Positions 37,933-52,540 of a stretch of 64,000 nt of DNA are shown here, piece by piece. Under the pieces are notes generated by a model. The model saw only the letters and a program-made list of their open reading frames with translations, was not told where the DNA came from and did no database searches. The stretch spans positions 2,477,501 to 2,541,500 of the forward strand of contig NZ_PDCM01000001.1 in assembly GCF_008634025.1 (NCBI RefSeq), in the 5' to 3' direction. The DNA comes from Streptomyces albofaciens JCM 4342 (GTDB lineage Bacteria; Actinomycetota; Actinomycetes; Streptomycetales; Streptomycetaceae). How positions within the stretch are numbered: position 1 is the first letter of the stretch; every line of letters begins with the position of its first letter. The position numbers and the translations under genes are program-made.

Positions 37933-37995
37933 CAGGGCGACACCGGCCGCGAGGCAGGCTGTCACCCTCCACCGCTCAAGAAGGAGGCCGCTCGC

Positions 37996-38805
37996 GTGAG
38001 TGTGCTCGACGAGATCATCGAGGGAGTCCGCGCCGACCTCGCCGAGCGGCAGGCGCGCGTCGGCCTCGACGAGCTCAAGGAGCGGGCCCTCAAGGCGCGC
38101 CCGGCCAAGGACGGCGCCGCGGCCCTCAAGGGCGACAGCGTCACGGTGATCTGCGAGGTCAAGCGCTCCAGCCCGTCCAAGGGCGCGCTCGCCGCCATCG
38201 CCGACCCGGCCGGCCTGGCCGCCGACTACGAGGCGGGCGGCGCGGCCGTCATCTCCGTACTGACCGAACAGCGCAAGTTCGGCGGCTCCCTCGCCGACCT
38301 GGAGGCCGTCCGGGCCCGGGTCGACATCCCCGTCCTGCGCAAGGACTTCATCGTCACCGCCTACCAGCTGTGGGAGGCCCGCGCGTACGGCGCCGACCTG
38401 GCGCTGCTGATCGTCGCCGCGCTGGAGCAGGAGGCGCTGGTCTCGCTCATCGAGCGCGCCGAGTCGATCGGCCTGACGCCGCTCGTCGAGGTGCACGACG
38501 AGGAGGAGGCGCAGCGCGCCGTGGACGCCGGTGCGCGCGTCATCGGGGTCAACGCCCGCAACCTGAAGACCCTCGAAGTGGACCGCGGGAACTTCGCGCG
38601 GATCGCGCCGGAGATCCCCGACCACATCGTCAAGGTCGCCGAGTCCGGCGTGCGCGGGCCGCACGACCTGATCGCCTACGCCAACGAAGGCGCCGACGCC
38701 GTCCTGGTCGGCGAGTCGCTGGTCACCGGCAAGGACCCGAAGACCGCCGTCGCCGACCTGGTCGCGGCCGGTTCGCACCCCGCCATCCGGCACGGACGGG
38801 GCTGA
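37996..38805 (+). CDS. trpC: Indole-3-glycerol phosphate synthase
   Basis: (beta/alpha)8-barrel enzyme (269 aa) closing the indole ring. The catalytic lysines and glutamate are in [19 protein letters not shown] and [34 protein letters not shown] and VGESLVTG form the substrate and phosphate sites. GTG 37996 is preceded by a perfect AAGGAGG. It is monofunctional: no TrpF domain is fused, so PriA (20251-20976) must supply PRA isomerase. Confidence 0.97.
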   Translation: MSVLDEIIEGVRADLAERQARVGLDELKERALKARPAKDGAAALKGDSVTVICEVKRSSPSKGALAAIADPAGLAADYEAGGAAVISVLTEQRKFGGSLADLEAVRARVDIPVLRKDFIVTAYQLWEARAYGADLALLIVAALEQEALVSLIERAESIGLTPLVEVHDEEEAQRAVDAGARVIGVNARNLKTLEVDRGNFARIAPEIPDHIVKVAESGVRGPHDLIAYANEGADAVLVGESLVTGKDPKTAVADLVAAGSHPAIRHGRG

Positions 38806-38814
38806 CCTCCTCCC

Positions 38815-39048
38815 ATGACCACCGCCCGCCTCCACCGCCCCGGCCCGGGACCGCTCCCGGGCCCGGCCGGCGTGCTCGCCGCGGCCGGTGCCGCGCGCGA
38901 CCCGCACGCGGCGCTGGGGCGCGGGTGCCGGCCGCGCGGCTGCCGCGCGCCGGCGCGCCGGGTGCGCGGGCGGCGGGTCAGGTATCACATCGGCGCGGAG
39001 CCGGGCCAGATCAACGGCCGGCGATGGCGTCGTAACGGCGCGCTGTAG
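38815..39048 (+). CDS. trpM: Tryptophan biosynthesis modulator TrpM
   Basis: A 77-aa protein between trpC and trpB. The conserved core RGCRAPARRVRGRRVRYHIG followed by EPGQINGRRWR matches TrpM, a small protein shown in S. coelicolor to modulate tryptophan synthesis and development. The N-terminal 35 residues (Gly/Pro/Ala) are variable, so the exact start is uncertain. ATG 38815 is 9 bp after the trpC stop and has no good ribosome-binding site. High Arg content suggests binding of a nucleic acid or acidic protein partner. Confidence 0.85.
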   Translation: MTTARLHRPGPGPLPGPAGVLAAAGAARDPHAALGRGCRPRGCRAPARRVRGRRVRYHIGAEPGQINGRRWRRNGAL

Positions 39049-39346
39049 CCGCTCGTTGCCGAGCGCGGGTGATTGATCCCCGTACGGGGGTTCCGCCCCT
39101 TGCGCCGGATCGTTCGCGTCTTGTCGGCCCGTGTGCCGTTCCGTCCCGCCCCTGCCCACGCGGTCAGGTGTTCCGGACGGACCGTCGCAAGGCCATGGCA
39201 CGCACAGCGCTCCGCAGTCCCCGCCCTGCCGCCGTCTCGCCGTACGCGCGCGACGGGCGCCCGGGGCCGGCGGGACGCACCGCACACCGTGATGCCCGTA
39301 TGTCCACACTTCCGGGGCGCGAGCCCCGTACCGAGGAGTACGTCGG
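39049..39346. other. Intergenic region before trpB
   Basis: About 300 bp with no gene. A small hairpin CGGGGC-GCGA-GCCCCG (39313-39328, GNRA tetraloop) stands just before the GAGGAG ribosome-binding site of trpB and could adjust its access. A second short stem CCCCGTACGGGG occurs near 39078. No Trp-codon leader is seen here. Confidence 0.5.
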
Positions 39347-40650
<1,304 letters not shown>

Positions 40651-40651
<1 letters not shown>

Positions 40652-41469
40652 TGGCGGGCAACGTCGGGCTGCTCGGCAGCACCCTGGCCGCGGCCAAGGA
40701 GGAGAACCGGGCCGCGCTGGTCGGATACCTGCCGGCCGGCTTCCCGACCGTGGACGGCGGCGTACGGGCCGTCACCGCGATGATCGAGGGCGGCTGCGAC
40801 ATCGTCGAGATCGGGCTGCCGCACAGCGACCCGGTCCTGGACGGGCCGGTCATCCAGACCGCCGACGACATCGCGCTGCGCGGCGGCGTCAAGATCAAGG
40901 ACGTCATCCGCACGGTCGGCGAGGTGCACGCCGCGACCGGCGCGCCGGTGCTGTGCATGACGTACTGGAACCCGGTGGACGCGTACGGCGTGGAGCGCTT
41001 CGCCGCCGACCTGGCCGCGGCGGGCGGCGCCGGCTGCATCCTGCCCGACCTGCCGGTCGAGGAGTCCGGGGTGTGGCGCGCGGCGGCCGAAGAGCACGGT
41101 CTGGCCACCGTGTTCGTGGTCGCGCCGAGCAGCCGGGACGAACGCCTGGCGAAGATCACCGCGGCGGGCAGCGGATTCGTGTACGCGGCCTCGCTGATGG
41201 GCGTCACGGGCACCCGTGAGTCGGTCGGCCGCGAGGCGCAGGACCTGGTGCGGCGCACCCGCGCCACCACCGAACTGCCGGTCTGTGTCGGCCTCGGCGT
41301 CTCGAACGCCGAACAGGCCGCCGAGGTCGCGCAGTTCGCGGACGGCGTCATCGTCGGCTCGGCCTTCGTCAAGCGGCTGCTGGACGCCGGGGACGACCTG
41401 GCGGCCGGCCTCGCGGGCGTCCGCGAGCTGGCGGGGGAACTGGCGGCGGGCGTGCGCAAGCGCGGCTGA
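40651..41469 (+). CDS. trpA: Tryptophan synthase alpha chain
   Basis: (beta/alpha)8-barrel subunit (272 aa) cleaving indole-3-glycerol phosphate. Catalytic Glu53 and Asp64 lie in VEIGLPHSDPVLDGPVIQ. PVLCMTYWNPV and VGLGVSNAEQA are the family motifs. The Phe/Ser of the usual PFSDP is replaced by PHSDP, a common actinobacterial variant. It is followed by a strong terminator, so trpC-M-B-A ends here. Confidence 0.97.
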
Positions 41470-41499
41470 CGCGCGTCCCTCGTTAGGACGAAGAACGCG

Positions 41500-41527
41500 G
41501 CGGAGGGGTGCGGCGGCGCCCCTCCGC
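41500..41527 (+). terminator. Terminator after trpA
   Basis: GCGGAGGGG (41500-41508) pairs with CCCCTCCGC (41519-41527) around a GC-rich 10-nt loop, followed by a T-containing tail. It separates the trp operon from the DsbA-like gene starting at 41544. Confidence 0.7.
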
Positions 41528-41543
41528 TTCGTTGTTCAGGGGC

Positions 41544-42587
41544 GTGAGCCAGAACAATCAAGACAAAAAGAACAGCGCCCGTGAGCGGCTGCAGGCCCAG
41601 CGCGCGAAGGAGAAGCAGCGCGAGCGCCGCGGCCGGCAACTGAAGGTCGGGGGAGCGGTGGTGGCGGTACTGGCCGTGGCCGGTGGCATCGCCGTATGGG
41701 CGGCCTCCTCGGGCGACGACTCCGGCGGCAGCGGCAAGGTGGCCATGCCCAAGGGCGCGCAGGACAGCGACAAGCCCGCGGTGCCGGTCGGCAAGAAGGA
41801 GGCCCCGTCCACGCTCACCGTGTGGGAGGACTTCCGCTGCCCCGCGTGCGCCCAGTTCGAGAAGGGCTTCCGCGGCGCCATCCACGAACTGGAGGACGCC
41901 GGGCAGCTCAAGACCGACTACCACCTCGCGACGATCATCGACGGCAGCATGGGCGGCAAGGGGTCGGTCACCGCCGCCAACGCCGCGCTCTGCGCCCAGG
42001 ACGCGGGCCGCTTCCGCGAATACCACGACGTGCTCTACGAGAACCAGCCGCCGGAGCAGCAGGACCGGTTCTCGGACAAGAAGTACCTGATCCAGCTGGC
42101 CGGGAAGGTGAACGGACTGGTCAGCGACACCTTCACCCAGTGCGTCGAAAAGGGCACGTACACGGACTTCGTCTACAAGTCCAACTCCGCCTTCACCAAC
42201 ACCGGCTACCGCGGCACCCCGACGGTCCTGCTGAACGGCAAGAACCTCGCGGAGGACAAGAACCTCACCCCCGACGGGCTGAAGCAGAAGGTCCGGGACG
42301 CGGCCAAGGACAAGAAGGCGGGCGGCGGCGCCACCGGGGACAAGCCGTCCGGACCGAAGGCCGCCGGATCGGAGCAGAGCGGCGGCGGCTCGGCGGGTGC
42401 TTCCGCGGGCTCCTCGGCGGGTTCCTCGGCGGGCAACGCGGCCGGGCACTCCGCGGGCGCGGGGACGGCTGCTGGGGCGGGGCATGGGGCCGGGACGGGG
42501 CACAGTGCCGGGGCCGGGCACTCGGGAGCCGGGCACACGGGGCGGGATGCGGACGGGAGTACGGGCGGCCGGGCGCCGGCTCCGTGA
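41544..42587 (+). CDS. Membrane-anchored DsbA-like protein with Gly/Ser/His tail
   Basis: A 347-aa protein with the same plan as the protein at 361-1203: basic N-terminus, one membrane helix (about 35-55) and a thioredoxin/DsbA domain. Active-site Cys99-Pro-Ala-Cys102 and cis-Pro226 (RGTPTV) are intact, and an extra Cys pair occurs at 150 and 200. Unlike its paralogue it ends in about 75 residues of Ala/Gly/Ser/His repeats (units like GAGHSAG), which could be metal-binding or wall-spanning. GTG 41544 lies in the terminator-proximal region after a GGGG box. The function is probably disulfide exchange of secreted proteins. Confidence 0.85.
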   Translation: MSQNNQDKKNSARERLQAQRAKEKQRERRGRQLKVGGAVVAVLAVAGGIAVWAASSGDDSGGSGKVAMPKGAQDSDKPAVPVGKKEAPSTLTVWEDFRCPACAQFEKGFRGAIHELEDAGQLKTDYHLATIIDGSMGGKGSVTAANAALCAQDAGRFREYHDVLYENQPPEQQDRFSDKKYLIQLAGKVNGLVSDTFTQCVEKGTYTDFVYKSNSAFTNTGYRGTPTVLLNGKNLAEDKNLTPDGLKQKVRDAAKDKKAGGGATGDKPSGPKAAGSEQSGGGSAGASAGSSAGSSAGNAAGHSAGAGTAAGAGHGAGTGHSAGAGHSGAGHTGRDADGSTGGRAPAP

Positions 42588-42913
42588 GGGGTGGGGGCGA
42601 GATGGCGGGGCCGTGACCGGCGGGGCCATGGCGGGCGGGGTCGTGACTGGCCCGTCCATGACGGGCGGGGTCGTGACCGGCGGGCCCGGTCCGGCGGCGG
42701 CTCCGGCAGATCGCGTGGCCGTCGGCGCAGCCGCTCCCGTGGTTGTTCCCGTGGCCGCTCCCGTGGTCGCTCCCATGACCGCTCCCATGACCGCTCCCAC
42801 GGCCGTCCCCATAGCCATCCCCGTAACCGACCGTCGACAGTGACGGTCGTTACACAGCCGTAGCCGGGTGGGTTGTCGCCGCGCCCACCTGGCGCGGTAG
42901 CGTCATCCCTGCC
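42588..42913. repeat. Purine-rich then pyrimidine-rich simple-repeat intergenic region
   Basis: About 326 bp between the DsbA-like gene and lgt. It holds G-rich repeats of the type GGGCGGGGTCGTGACCGG (42600-42690), then a C-rich series of 12-bp units like GCTCCCGTGGTC or GCTCCCATGACC (42735-42800). Open frames here reflect the repeats and are not believed to be genes. The lgt promoter must lie in the last 70 bp. Confidence 0.65.
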
Positions 42914-43948
42914 ATGGACCTCGCATTCATTCCCAGCCCCTCGACGGGTGTCGTACACCTCGGCCCGATCCCCCTGCGCGGCTACGCCTTCTGCATCATC
43001 ATCGGCGTGTTCGTCGGCGTCTGGCTCGGCAACAAGCGCTGGATCCAGCGCGGCGGCCGCTCCGGGACGGTCGCGGACATCGCCGTGTGGGCCGTGCCCT
43101 TCGGGCTCGTCGGAGGCCGCCTCTACCACGTCATCACGACGTATGAGCCGTACTTCGGCAAGGGCGGCAACCCCCTCAACGCCTTCAAGGTCTGGGAGGG
43201 CGGCCTCGGCATCTGGGGCGCCGTCGCGCTCGGCGCGGTGGGCGCCTGGATCGGCTGCCGCCGCCGCGGCATCCCGCTGCCCGCGTACATGGACGCACTG
43301 GCGCCGGGCCTCGCCCTGGGGCAGGCGATCGGCCGCTGGGGCAACTGGTTCAACCAGGAGCTGTACGGCCGTGCCACCGACCTCCCGTGGGCGCTCAAGA
43401 TCAGCGACGACCCGTCCGTCGGCCGGATCGGCGGCACCTACCACCCCACGTTCCTGTACGAGTCGCTGTGGTGCATCGGCGTCGCGCTGCTCGTCATCTG
43501 GGCCGACAAGCGCTTCAAGCTCGGACACGGACGGGCCTTCGCGCTGTACGTGGCGTCCTACTGCGCCGGCCGCGCCTGGATCGAGTACATGCGGGTCGAC
43601 GAGGCCCACCACATCCTGGGCCTGCGCCTGAACGTGTGGACCGCGCTCATCGGCCTTGTGCTCTCCATCCTCTACATCGTCATCTCGGCGAAGAAGGTGC
43701 CGGGCCGCGAGGAGGTCGTCGAGCCGGGGGCCCAGGACGAGGTCACGGACGGCGCGGACAAGGACACCGAGGCCGCCGGGCGCGCCGGGGACAAGAGCCC
43801 CAAGAAGGCCGGAACTCCCGAGAAGGCCGGAGCCCCCAAGGCCGCGGGCAGCGGCAAGGAGAGCGTGGCCAACGGCGCCGCGAAGCTCACGAAGGACGCC
43901 GGATCCGGGAGCCCGGGCGGCGGAACCCGGAGCGGCAAGGAGTCCTGA
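42914..43948 (+). CDS. lgt: Prolipoprotein diacylglyceryl transferase
   Basis: Membrane enzyme that attaches diacylglycerol to the lipobox cysteine of prolipoproteins. About seven helices in the first 270 residues. The signature GRWGNWFNQELYG (140-152) contains the essential Arg and Asn residues, and GGRLYHV and GGTYHPTFLYESL are also conserved. The C-terminal 75 residues are a hydrophilic Lys/Ala/Pro/Glu-rich extension common in Streptomyces Lgt. Downstream there is a 12-bp-stem terminator. Confidence 0.96.
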   Translation: MDLAFIPSPSTGVVHLGPIPLRGYAFCIIIGVFVGVWLGNKRWIQRGGRSGTVADIAVWAVPFGLVGGRLYHVITTYEPYFGKGGNPLNAFKVWEGGLGIWGAVALGAVGAWIGCRRRGIPLPAYMDALAPGLALGQAIGRWGNWFNQELYGRATDLPWALKISDDPSVGRIGGTYHPTFLYESLWCIGVALLVIWADKRFKLGHGRAFALYVASYCAGRAWIEYMRVDEAHHILGLRLNVWTALIGLVLSILYIVISAKKVPGREEVVEPGAQDEVTDGADKDTEAAGRAGDKSPKKAGTPEKAGAPKAAGSGKESVANGAAKLTKDAGSGSPGGGTRSGKES

Positions 43949-43972
43949 CCCCGGCGGCACGCCGCCCAGGCC

Positions 43973-44018
43973 CGACGGAGGCCGTCCTGACCCAGCGGGG
44001 CCGGGGCGGCCTCCGTCG
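43973..44018 (+). terminator. Terminator after lgt
   Basis: A perfect 12-bp stem CGACGGAGGCCG / CGGCCTCCGTCG (43973-43984 with 44007-44018) starts 25 bp after the lgt stop codon. Confidence 0.7.
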
Positions 44019-44208
44019 CGTCCGGCGGGCTGACGGGGTGGCCGCTGCCGCGGGCGGAGGCCGGTGGTCCGTTCCGTACGGGGGCGGCGGGATGGCACCG
44101 CGCTTCTCTCTTCCCCCCCGCCCCCGGGGGCCCCGCCCCCCCCGCCCCACCACCCCCTTCCCGCCCCGGCTCCAGGCTTCCGGCTTCCGGCCCTGCTCCC
44201 GGCTCCCC

Positions 44209-44247
44209 GCTCCCGGGCCCTGCTCCCGGGCCCTGCTCCCGGGCCCT
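44209..44247 (+). repeat. 13-bp tandem repeat, three perfect copies
   Basis: GCTCCCGGGCCCT repeats at 44209, 44222 and 44235 without a mismatch, inside a longer imperfect C-rich repeat field. Because the unit is 13 bp it cannot be coding in a constant frame. Confidence 0.85.
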
Positions 44248-44672
44248 CGTCCCGGCCCCGATTCCCGGCTCGGTCCCGGCTTCCGGCCCCAGCCCCCAGC
44301 TTCCGGTTCCGGGCCCCAGCCCGGGGGCCTGGTTCCCGGCCCTAACCCCGGTTCCCGCCCCGGCCCCGGCTTCCGGTCCTGCTCCCAGCTCCCGACCCCC
44401 GCCCCCGAAGCCGCTTACAGCTTCCCGCCCCCACACCCCCACCCGCATTGCGGTTTCCCGCAGTCTTGTCTGCGGCTTTCCGTATTCCGCCGGTCCGCGT
44501 TCTGTGATCCGGCCCTCACCCGCAGCCATCGGCTCCGCAAAGCCGCAGGTCAGCGAGGTAAGTTCGGCCTTCCTTGCTAGCGCGAACGGGCAAGTGGCGC
44601 ATAGCGTCGAGGTGTTGGAGGGGGAAGCGCCGGAGTCGGCCCACACCTCGTGAGAAGGGAACGGGTCCCTAC

Positions 44673-45413
44673 ATGTCCGTCATGGAAGCCATGGACGCTT
44701 CGGCGCCCACGCACATAGCCCACCGCGACAACCACACCCACCGCGACGTGAACGGCGGCTGGCTGCGCCCCGCCGTCTTCGGTGCGATGGACGGGCTGGT
44801 GTCGAACCTGGCTCTGATGACCGGTGTCGCCGGCGGCGCGGTCTCGCAGCAGACCATCATCATCACCGGCCTCGCGGGGCTGGCCGCCGGCGCCTTCTCG
44901 ATGGCGGCCGGCGAGTACACCTCGGTGGCCTCCCAGCGCGAGCTGGTCCTCGCCGAGCTGGACGTGGAGCGGCGCGAGCTGCGCAAGCACCCCAAGGACG
45001 AGCTGGAGGAACTCGCGGCGCTGTACGAGTCGCGCGGGGTGGAGCCGAAGCTGGCCCGTGAGGTGGCCAAGCAGCTGTCCAAGGACCCCGAGCAGGCGCT
45101 GGAGATCCACGCCCGCGAGGAGCTGGGCATCGACCCGTCCGACCTGCCGTCGCCGATGGTCGCCGCCGTCTCGTCCTTCGGGTCGTTCGCGCTGGGCGCG
45201 CTGCTGCCGGTGCTGCCGTACCTGCTGGGCGCCTCCCAGCTGTGGCCCGCGGTGCTGCTGGCGCTGGTGGGGCTGTTCGGCTGCGGGGCGGTCGTGGCCC
45301 GTGTGACGGCGCGGTCCTGGTGGTTCAGCGGGCTGCGGCAGCTGGCCCTCGGCGGCGCCGCGGCGGGTGTGACGTACGTCCTGGGCGCATTGTTCGGTAC
45401 GGCCGTAGGGTGA
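44673..45413 (+). CDS. VIT1/CCC1 (DUF125) family transporter
   Basis: A 246-aa membrane protein of the vacuolar iron transporter family, which moves Fe(II)/Mn(II). Two helices at the N-terminus carry GAMDGLVSNLALMTGVAGG and GLAAGAFSMAAGEYTSV. A cytoplasmic helical segment (about 85-150) holds many Glu residues suitable as a metal-binding domain, and three C-terminal helices follow. ATG 44673 is chosen over the upstream frame because the family N-terminus begins there and an AAGGGA lies nearby. The substrate is inferred from the family. Confidence 0.9.
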   Translation: MSVMEAMDASAPTHIAHRDNHTHRDVNGGWLRPAVFGAMDGLVSNLALMTGVAGGAVSQQTIIITGLAGLAAGAFSMAAGEYTSVASQRELVLAELDVERRELRKHPKDELEELAALYESRGVEPKLAREVAKQLSKDPEQALEIHAREELGIDPSDLPSPMVAAVSSFGSFALGALLPVLPYLLGASQLWPAVLLALVGLFGCGAVVARVTARSWWFSGLRQLALGGAAAGVTYVLGALFGTAVG

Positions 45414-45454
45414 CGCCGCGTGCGGCGCTATGCGGGCGTGCGCATAATTACCGC

Positions 45455-45470
45455 GTTACTTGGCGGTTTC
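45455..45470 (-). promoter_or_regulatory. GlnR-like half-site pair, distal
   Basis: Read on the minus strand this is GAAAC-N6-GTAAC, made from the a- and b-type half-sites known for Streptomyces GlnR (GTnAC and GAAAC, 6 bp apart). It lies about 255 bp before the gltB start. Confidence 0.45.
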
Positions 45471-45646
45471 GTTTCGCTGAGGGCCGGGCATAAGGCCCAA
45501 GCGTTGCGGGCAATGTCGCCTGCTCGAAAACGACGCTCACGATGCCGGCGGAGGCCGATCCGTCCGCCCGCGTCCTCGGTCCACCGCCACCAGTGGTGTC
45601 CGCATGCTGGAAGGCTCCATCCGCTTTTCGAGAAGCGAGCCATCCT

Positions 45647-45662
45647 GTAACCTGCACGAAAT
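45647..45662 (+). promoter_or_regulatory. GlnR-like half-site pair, proximal
   Basis: GTAAC-N6-GAAAT matches the GlnR consensus GTnAC-N6-GAAAC at 9 of 10 defined positions. It lies 63 bp before the gltB start codon, so it could control the glutamate synthase promoter in response to nitrogen. The site is seen directly; binding is inferred. Confidence 0.5.
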
Positions 45663-45673
45663 TTCGCGGAGGG

Positions 45674-45716
45674 CCAACGTCGTCCCTCGGCACATGACAT
45701 GCCACGACGACGTTGG
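45674..45716 (+). promoter_or_regulatory. Hairpin overlapping the gltB ribosome-binding site
   Basis: A perfect 10-bp inverted repeat CCAACGTCGT / ACGACGTTGG (45674-45683 with 45707-45716) ends on the first bases of the GGGAGAG ribosome-binding site for the ATG at 45725. The loop can pair internally (GGCA with TGCC). In mRNA it could limit translation of gltB; as DNA it could be an operator. Confidence 0.5.
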
Positions 45717-45724
45717 GAGAGCCG

Positions 45725-50345
<4,621 letters not shown>

Positions 50346-50353
<8 letters not shown>

Positions 50354-51806
50354 CCCCAAGGGCTTCCTGACCACCGGCCGCGAGGTCGCCAAGACCCGGC
50401 CCGTCGCCGAGCGCGTCAAGGACTGGAACGAGGTCTACGTCCCCGGTTCGCTGCTGCCGATCATCAGCAAGCAGGCCGGGCGCTGCATGGACTGCGGCAT
50501 CCCCTTCTGCCACAACGGCTGTCCGCTGGGCAACCTCATCCCCGAGTGGAACGACTACGCCTACCGCGAGGACTGGACGGCCGCCAGCGAGCGGCTGCAC
50601 GCGACCAACAACTTCCCGGAGTTCACCGGTCGCCTGTGCCCCGCCCCGTGCGAGTCGGCGTGTGTGCTGGGCATCAACCAGCCGCCGGTGACCATCAAGA
50701 ACGTCGAGGTCACCATCATCGACAAGGCGTGGGACAACGGGGACGTCACCCCGCAGCCCCCGGAGCGGCTGTCCGGCAAGACGGTCGCCGTCATCGGCTC
50801 GGGTCCGGCGGGCCTGGCCGCCGCCCAGCAGCTGACCCGGGCGGGCCACACCGTCGCCGTCTACGAGCGCGCGGACCGTATCGGCGGCCTCCTCCGCTAC
50901 GGCATCCCCGAGTTCAAGATGGAAAAGCGCCACATCAACCGCCGCATCGAGCAGATGCGGGCGGAAGGCACCAAGTTCCGTACGGAGGTGGAGATCGGCC
51001 GGGACATCGACGCCGCCAAGCTGCGCAAGCGCTACGACGCCGTCGTGATCGCCGCCGGCGCCACCACCTCCCGCGACCTGAAGGTCCCCGGCCGCGAGCT
51101 GAACGGCATCCACTTCGCGATGGAGTACCTGCCGCTCGCCAACAAGGTGCAGGAGGGCGACCTGACGGTCTCCCCGATCACCGCCGAGGGCAAGCACGTC
51201 GTGGTCATCGGCGGCGGCGACACCGGCGCGGACTGCGTCGGCACGGCACACCGCCAGGGCGCGAAGTCCGTCACCCAGCTGGAGATCATGGGCAGGCCCG
51301 GCGACGAGCGGAACCCGAACCAGCCGTGGCCGACCTTCCCGATGCTCTACAAGGTCACCTCCGCGCACGAGGAGGGCGGCGAGCGGCTGTACTCCGTCTC
51401 CACCACCCACTTCGAGGGCGACGAGGACGGCAACGTCCAGTGGCTGCACCTGGTCGAGGTGGAGTTCAAGGACGGCCGTCCGGAGCCGAAGCCGGGCACC
51501 GAGCGGAAGATCCCCGCGCAGCTGGTCACCCTGGCCATGGGCTTCACCGGCACCGACCAGGAGAACGGCCTGGTCGAGCAGTTCGGCCTGGAGCTGGACG
51601 CACGCGGCAACATCGCCCGCGACGCGGACTTCGCCACCAACGTCCCCGGCGTGTACGTTGCCGGTGACGCGGGCCGCGGCCAGTCGCTGATCGTCTGGGC
51701 CATCGCCGAGGGCCGCTCCGCGGCGCGCGGCGTGGACCGCTACCTCGCGGGCGCCAGCGCGCTGCCCGCCCCCATCAAGCCGACGGACCGCGCACTGACC
51801 GTGTAG
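50346..51806 (+). CDS. gltD: Glutamate synthase small subunit
   Basis: NADPH-dependent beta subunit (486 aa) that feeds electrons to GltB. An N-terminal Fe-S segment has [17 protein letters not shown] and CPAPCESAC. The FAD-binding [11 protein letters not shown] and NADPH-binding [11 protein letters not shown] motifs follow. The C-terminal [18 protein letters not shown] closes the FAD domain. The start ATG lies within the end of gltB, giving coupled 1:1 translation. A T-tailed terminator follows. Confidence 0.97.
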
Positions 51807-51851
51807 CGGCCCCGGCCTCCAGATGTCCCGCACAACGACGTGCGGAACACC

Positions 51852-51892
51852 GCGGCGCCTGTCCCCCTCCCCGACCGGAGCGCAGGCGCCGC
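51852..51892. terminator. Intrinsic terminator after gltD
   Basis: A perfect 10-bp stem GCGGCGCCTG / CAGGCGCCGC (51852-51861 with 51883-51892) is followed by ACTCTTTT, one of the few T-tailed terminators in the window. It serves gltBD and can also stop the convergent MarR gene. Confidence 0.8.
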
Positions 51893-51931
51893 ACTCTTTT
51901 CCCCGGCCGCACTCCTTCTCCCGACCGGGCG

Positions 51932-52471
51932 CTACTCGCCCACCTGCGTGATCCGGTCGTCGCCCAGCCGCGCCTGCACGTCCTGGAGGAGGATCTTCAG
52001 CAACCCGGCGAGCTGCTCCTGCTGGTCCGGGGTCAGACAGCAGACCAGTTCCGTCTCCCGGTGCAGCACCTGGTCCACGGTCCGCTCGACGAGTTCATGA
52101 CCCGCCGGGGTCAGTTCCACCCATACCGTACGAGGGCGGCCCTCGCCCGCGCGGCGCACCACCAGCCCCTCCCGCTCCGCGCGCGCGACGCGCTGGGAGA
52201 TCGCGCCGGCCGTCACCATGGAGCGCGCCGCCAGGTCGCGGGTGCTGAGGGTGTACGGCTCACCGGCCCGGCGCAACACGCTGAGCAGGTCGAGGGTGGC
52301 GGTGTCCACCCCGGCGCGGGCCAGCACCCGGCGCCGGTCGTCGCCGAGCAGCTTCGCCAGCTGCCAGACGGGCGTGACGATCCCGATGGCCGAGACGGGG
52401 GTCCCGGGGCGCTCGCGTTCCCAGGCGTCGGCGATCTCCTGGACGGGGTACGGGGTGTCCGCACTTGCCAT
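51932..52471 (-). CDS. MarR family transcriptional regulator
   Basis: A 179-aa winged-helix regulator. The core DLLSVLRRAG, STRDLAARSMVTAGAISQRVARAEREGLVVRR and GRPRTVWVELTPAGHELV is the MarR DNA-binding domain, flanked by helices that form the dimer. It is divergent from an SDR gene, and an AT-rich palindromic site lies between them (52494-52517), so it probably represses both. The effector is unknown. The sequence ERERPGTPVSAIGIVTPVWQ indicates an N-terminal extension of about 35 residues. Confidence 0.92.
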   Translation of the reverse strand: MASADTPYPVQEIADAWERERPGTPVSAIGIVTPVWQLAKLLGDDRRRVLARAGVDTATLDLLSVLRRAGEPYTLSTRDLAARSMVTAGAISQRVARAEREGLVVRRAGEGRPRTVWVELTPAGHELVERTVDQVLHRETELVCCLTPDQQEQLAGLLKILLQDVQARLGDDRITQVGE

Positions 52472-52493
52472 GGGCCCTCCTGGTGGTGTTACG

Positions 52494-52517
52494 TTCAGAC
52501 CTAAATTTAGACCTGAA
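52494..52517. promoter_or_regulatory. Likely MarR operator between the MarR and SDR genes
   Basis: TTCAG and CTGAA flank the 10-bp perfect palindrome CTAAATTTAG (52501-52510), with AGACCT repeated directly on either side of the centre. This is a strikingly AT-rich 24-bp element in a 70-bp divergent gap. It lies 22 bp from the MarR start and 23 bp from the SDR start, so binding would block both promoters. Confidence 0.65.
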
Positions 52518-52540
52518 TGAATGACGTCGGGAGCTACCTT

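Larger units (their letters stand above)
43949..44672. other. Long non-coding stretch with GC-skewed simple repeats
   Basis: More than 700 bp without a supported gene. It contains the lgt terminator (43973-44018). From about 44110 to 44430 it is a C-rich, repeated mixture of CCCGGC, CTTCCGG and CCCCAGC units, including the 13-bp tandem repeat listed separately. The last 100 bp hold the ribosome-binding region of the VIT1-like gene. No promoter could be fixed. Confidence 0.55.
45414..45724. other. gltB upstream region
   Basis: About 310 bp of non-coding sequence that is less GC-rich than average. It holds two GlnR-like motifs (45455-45470 and 45647-45662) and a hairpin overlapping the ribosome-binding site. 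These are described as separate features. I could not fix the promoter hexamers with confidence. Confidence 0.55.

Noticed and set aside
42591..42863. Short plus-strand frames in the repeat region before lgt
   Set aside because: They encode only Arg/Gly/His or Val/Ala/Pro repeats from the DNA repeats and have no ribosome-binding site.
42206..44098. Minus-strand frame over the DsbA tail, the repeat region and lgt
   Set aside because: The frame stays open only because of simple repeats and GC bias; it is antisense to the certain lgt gene.
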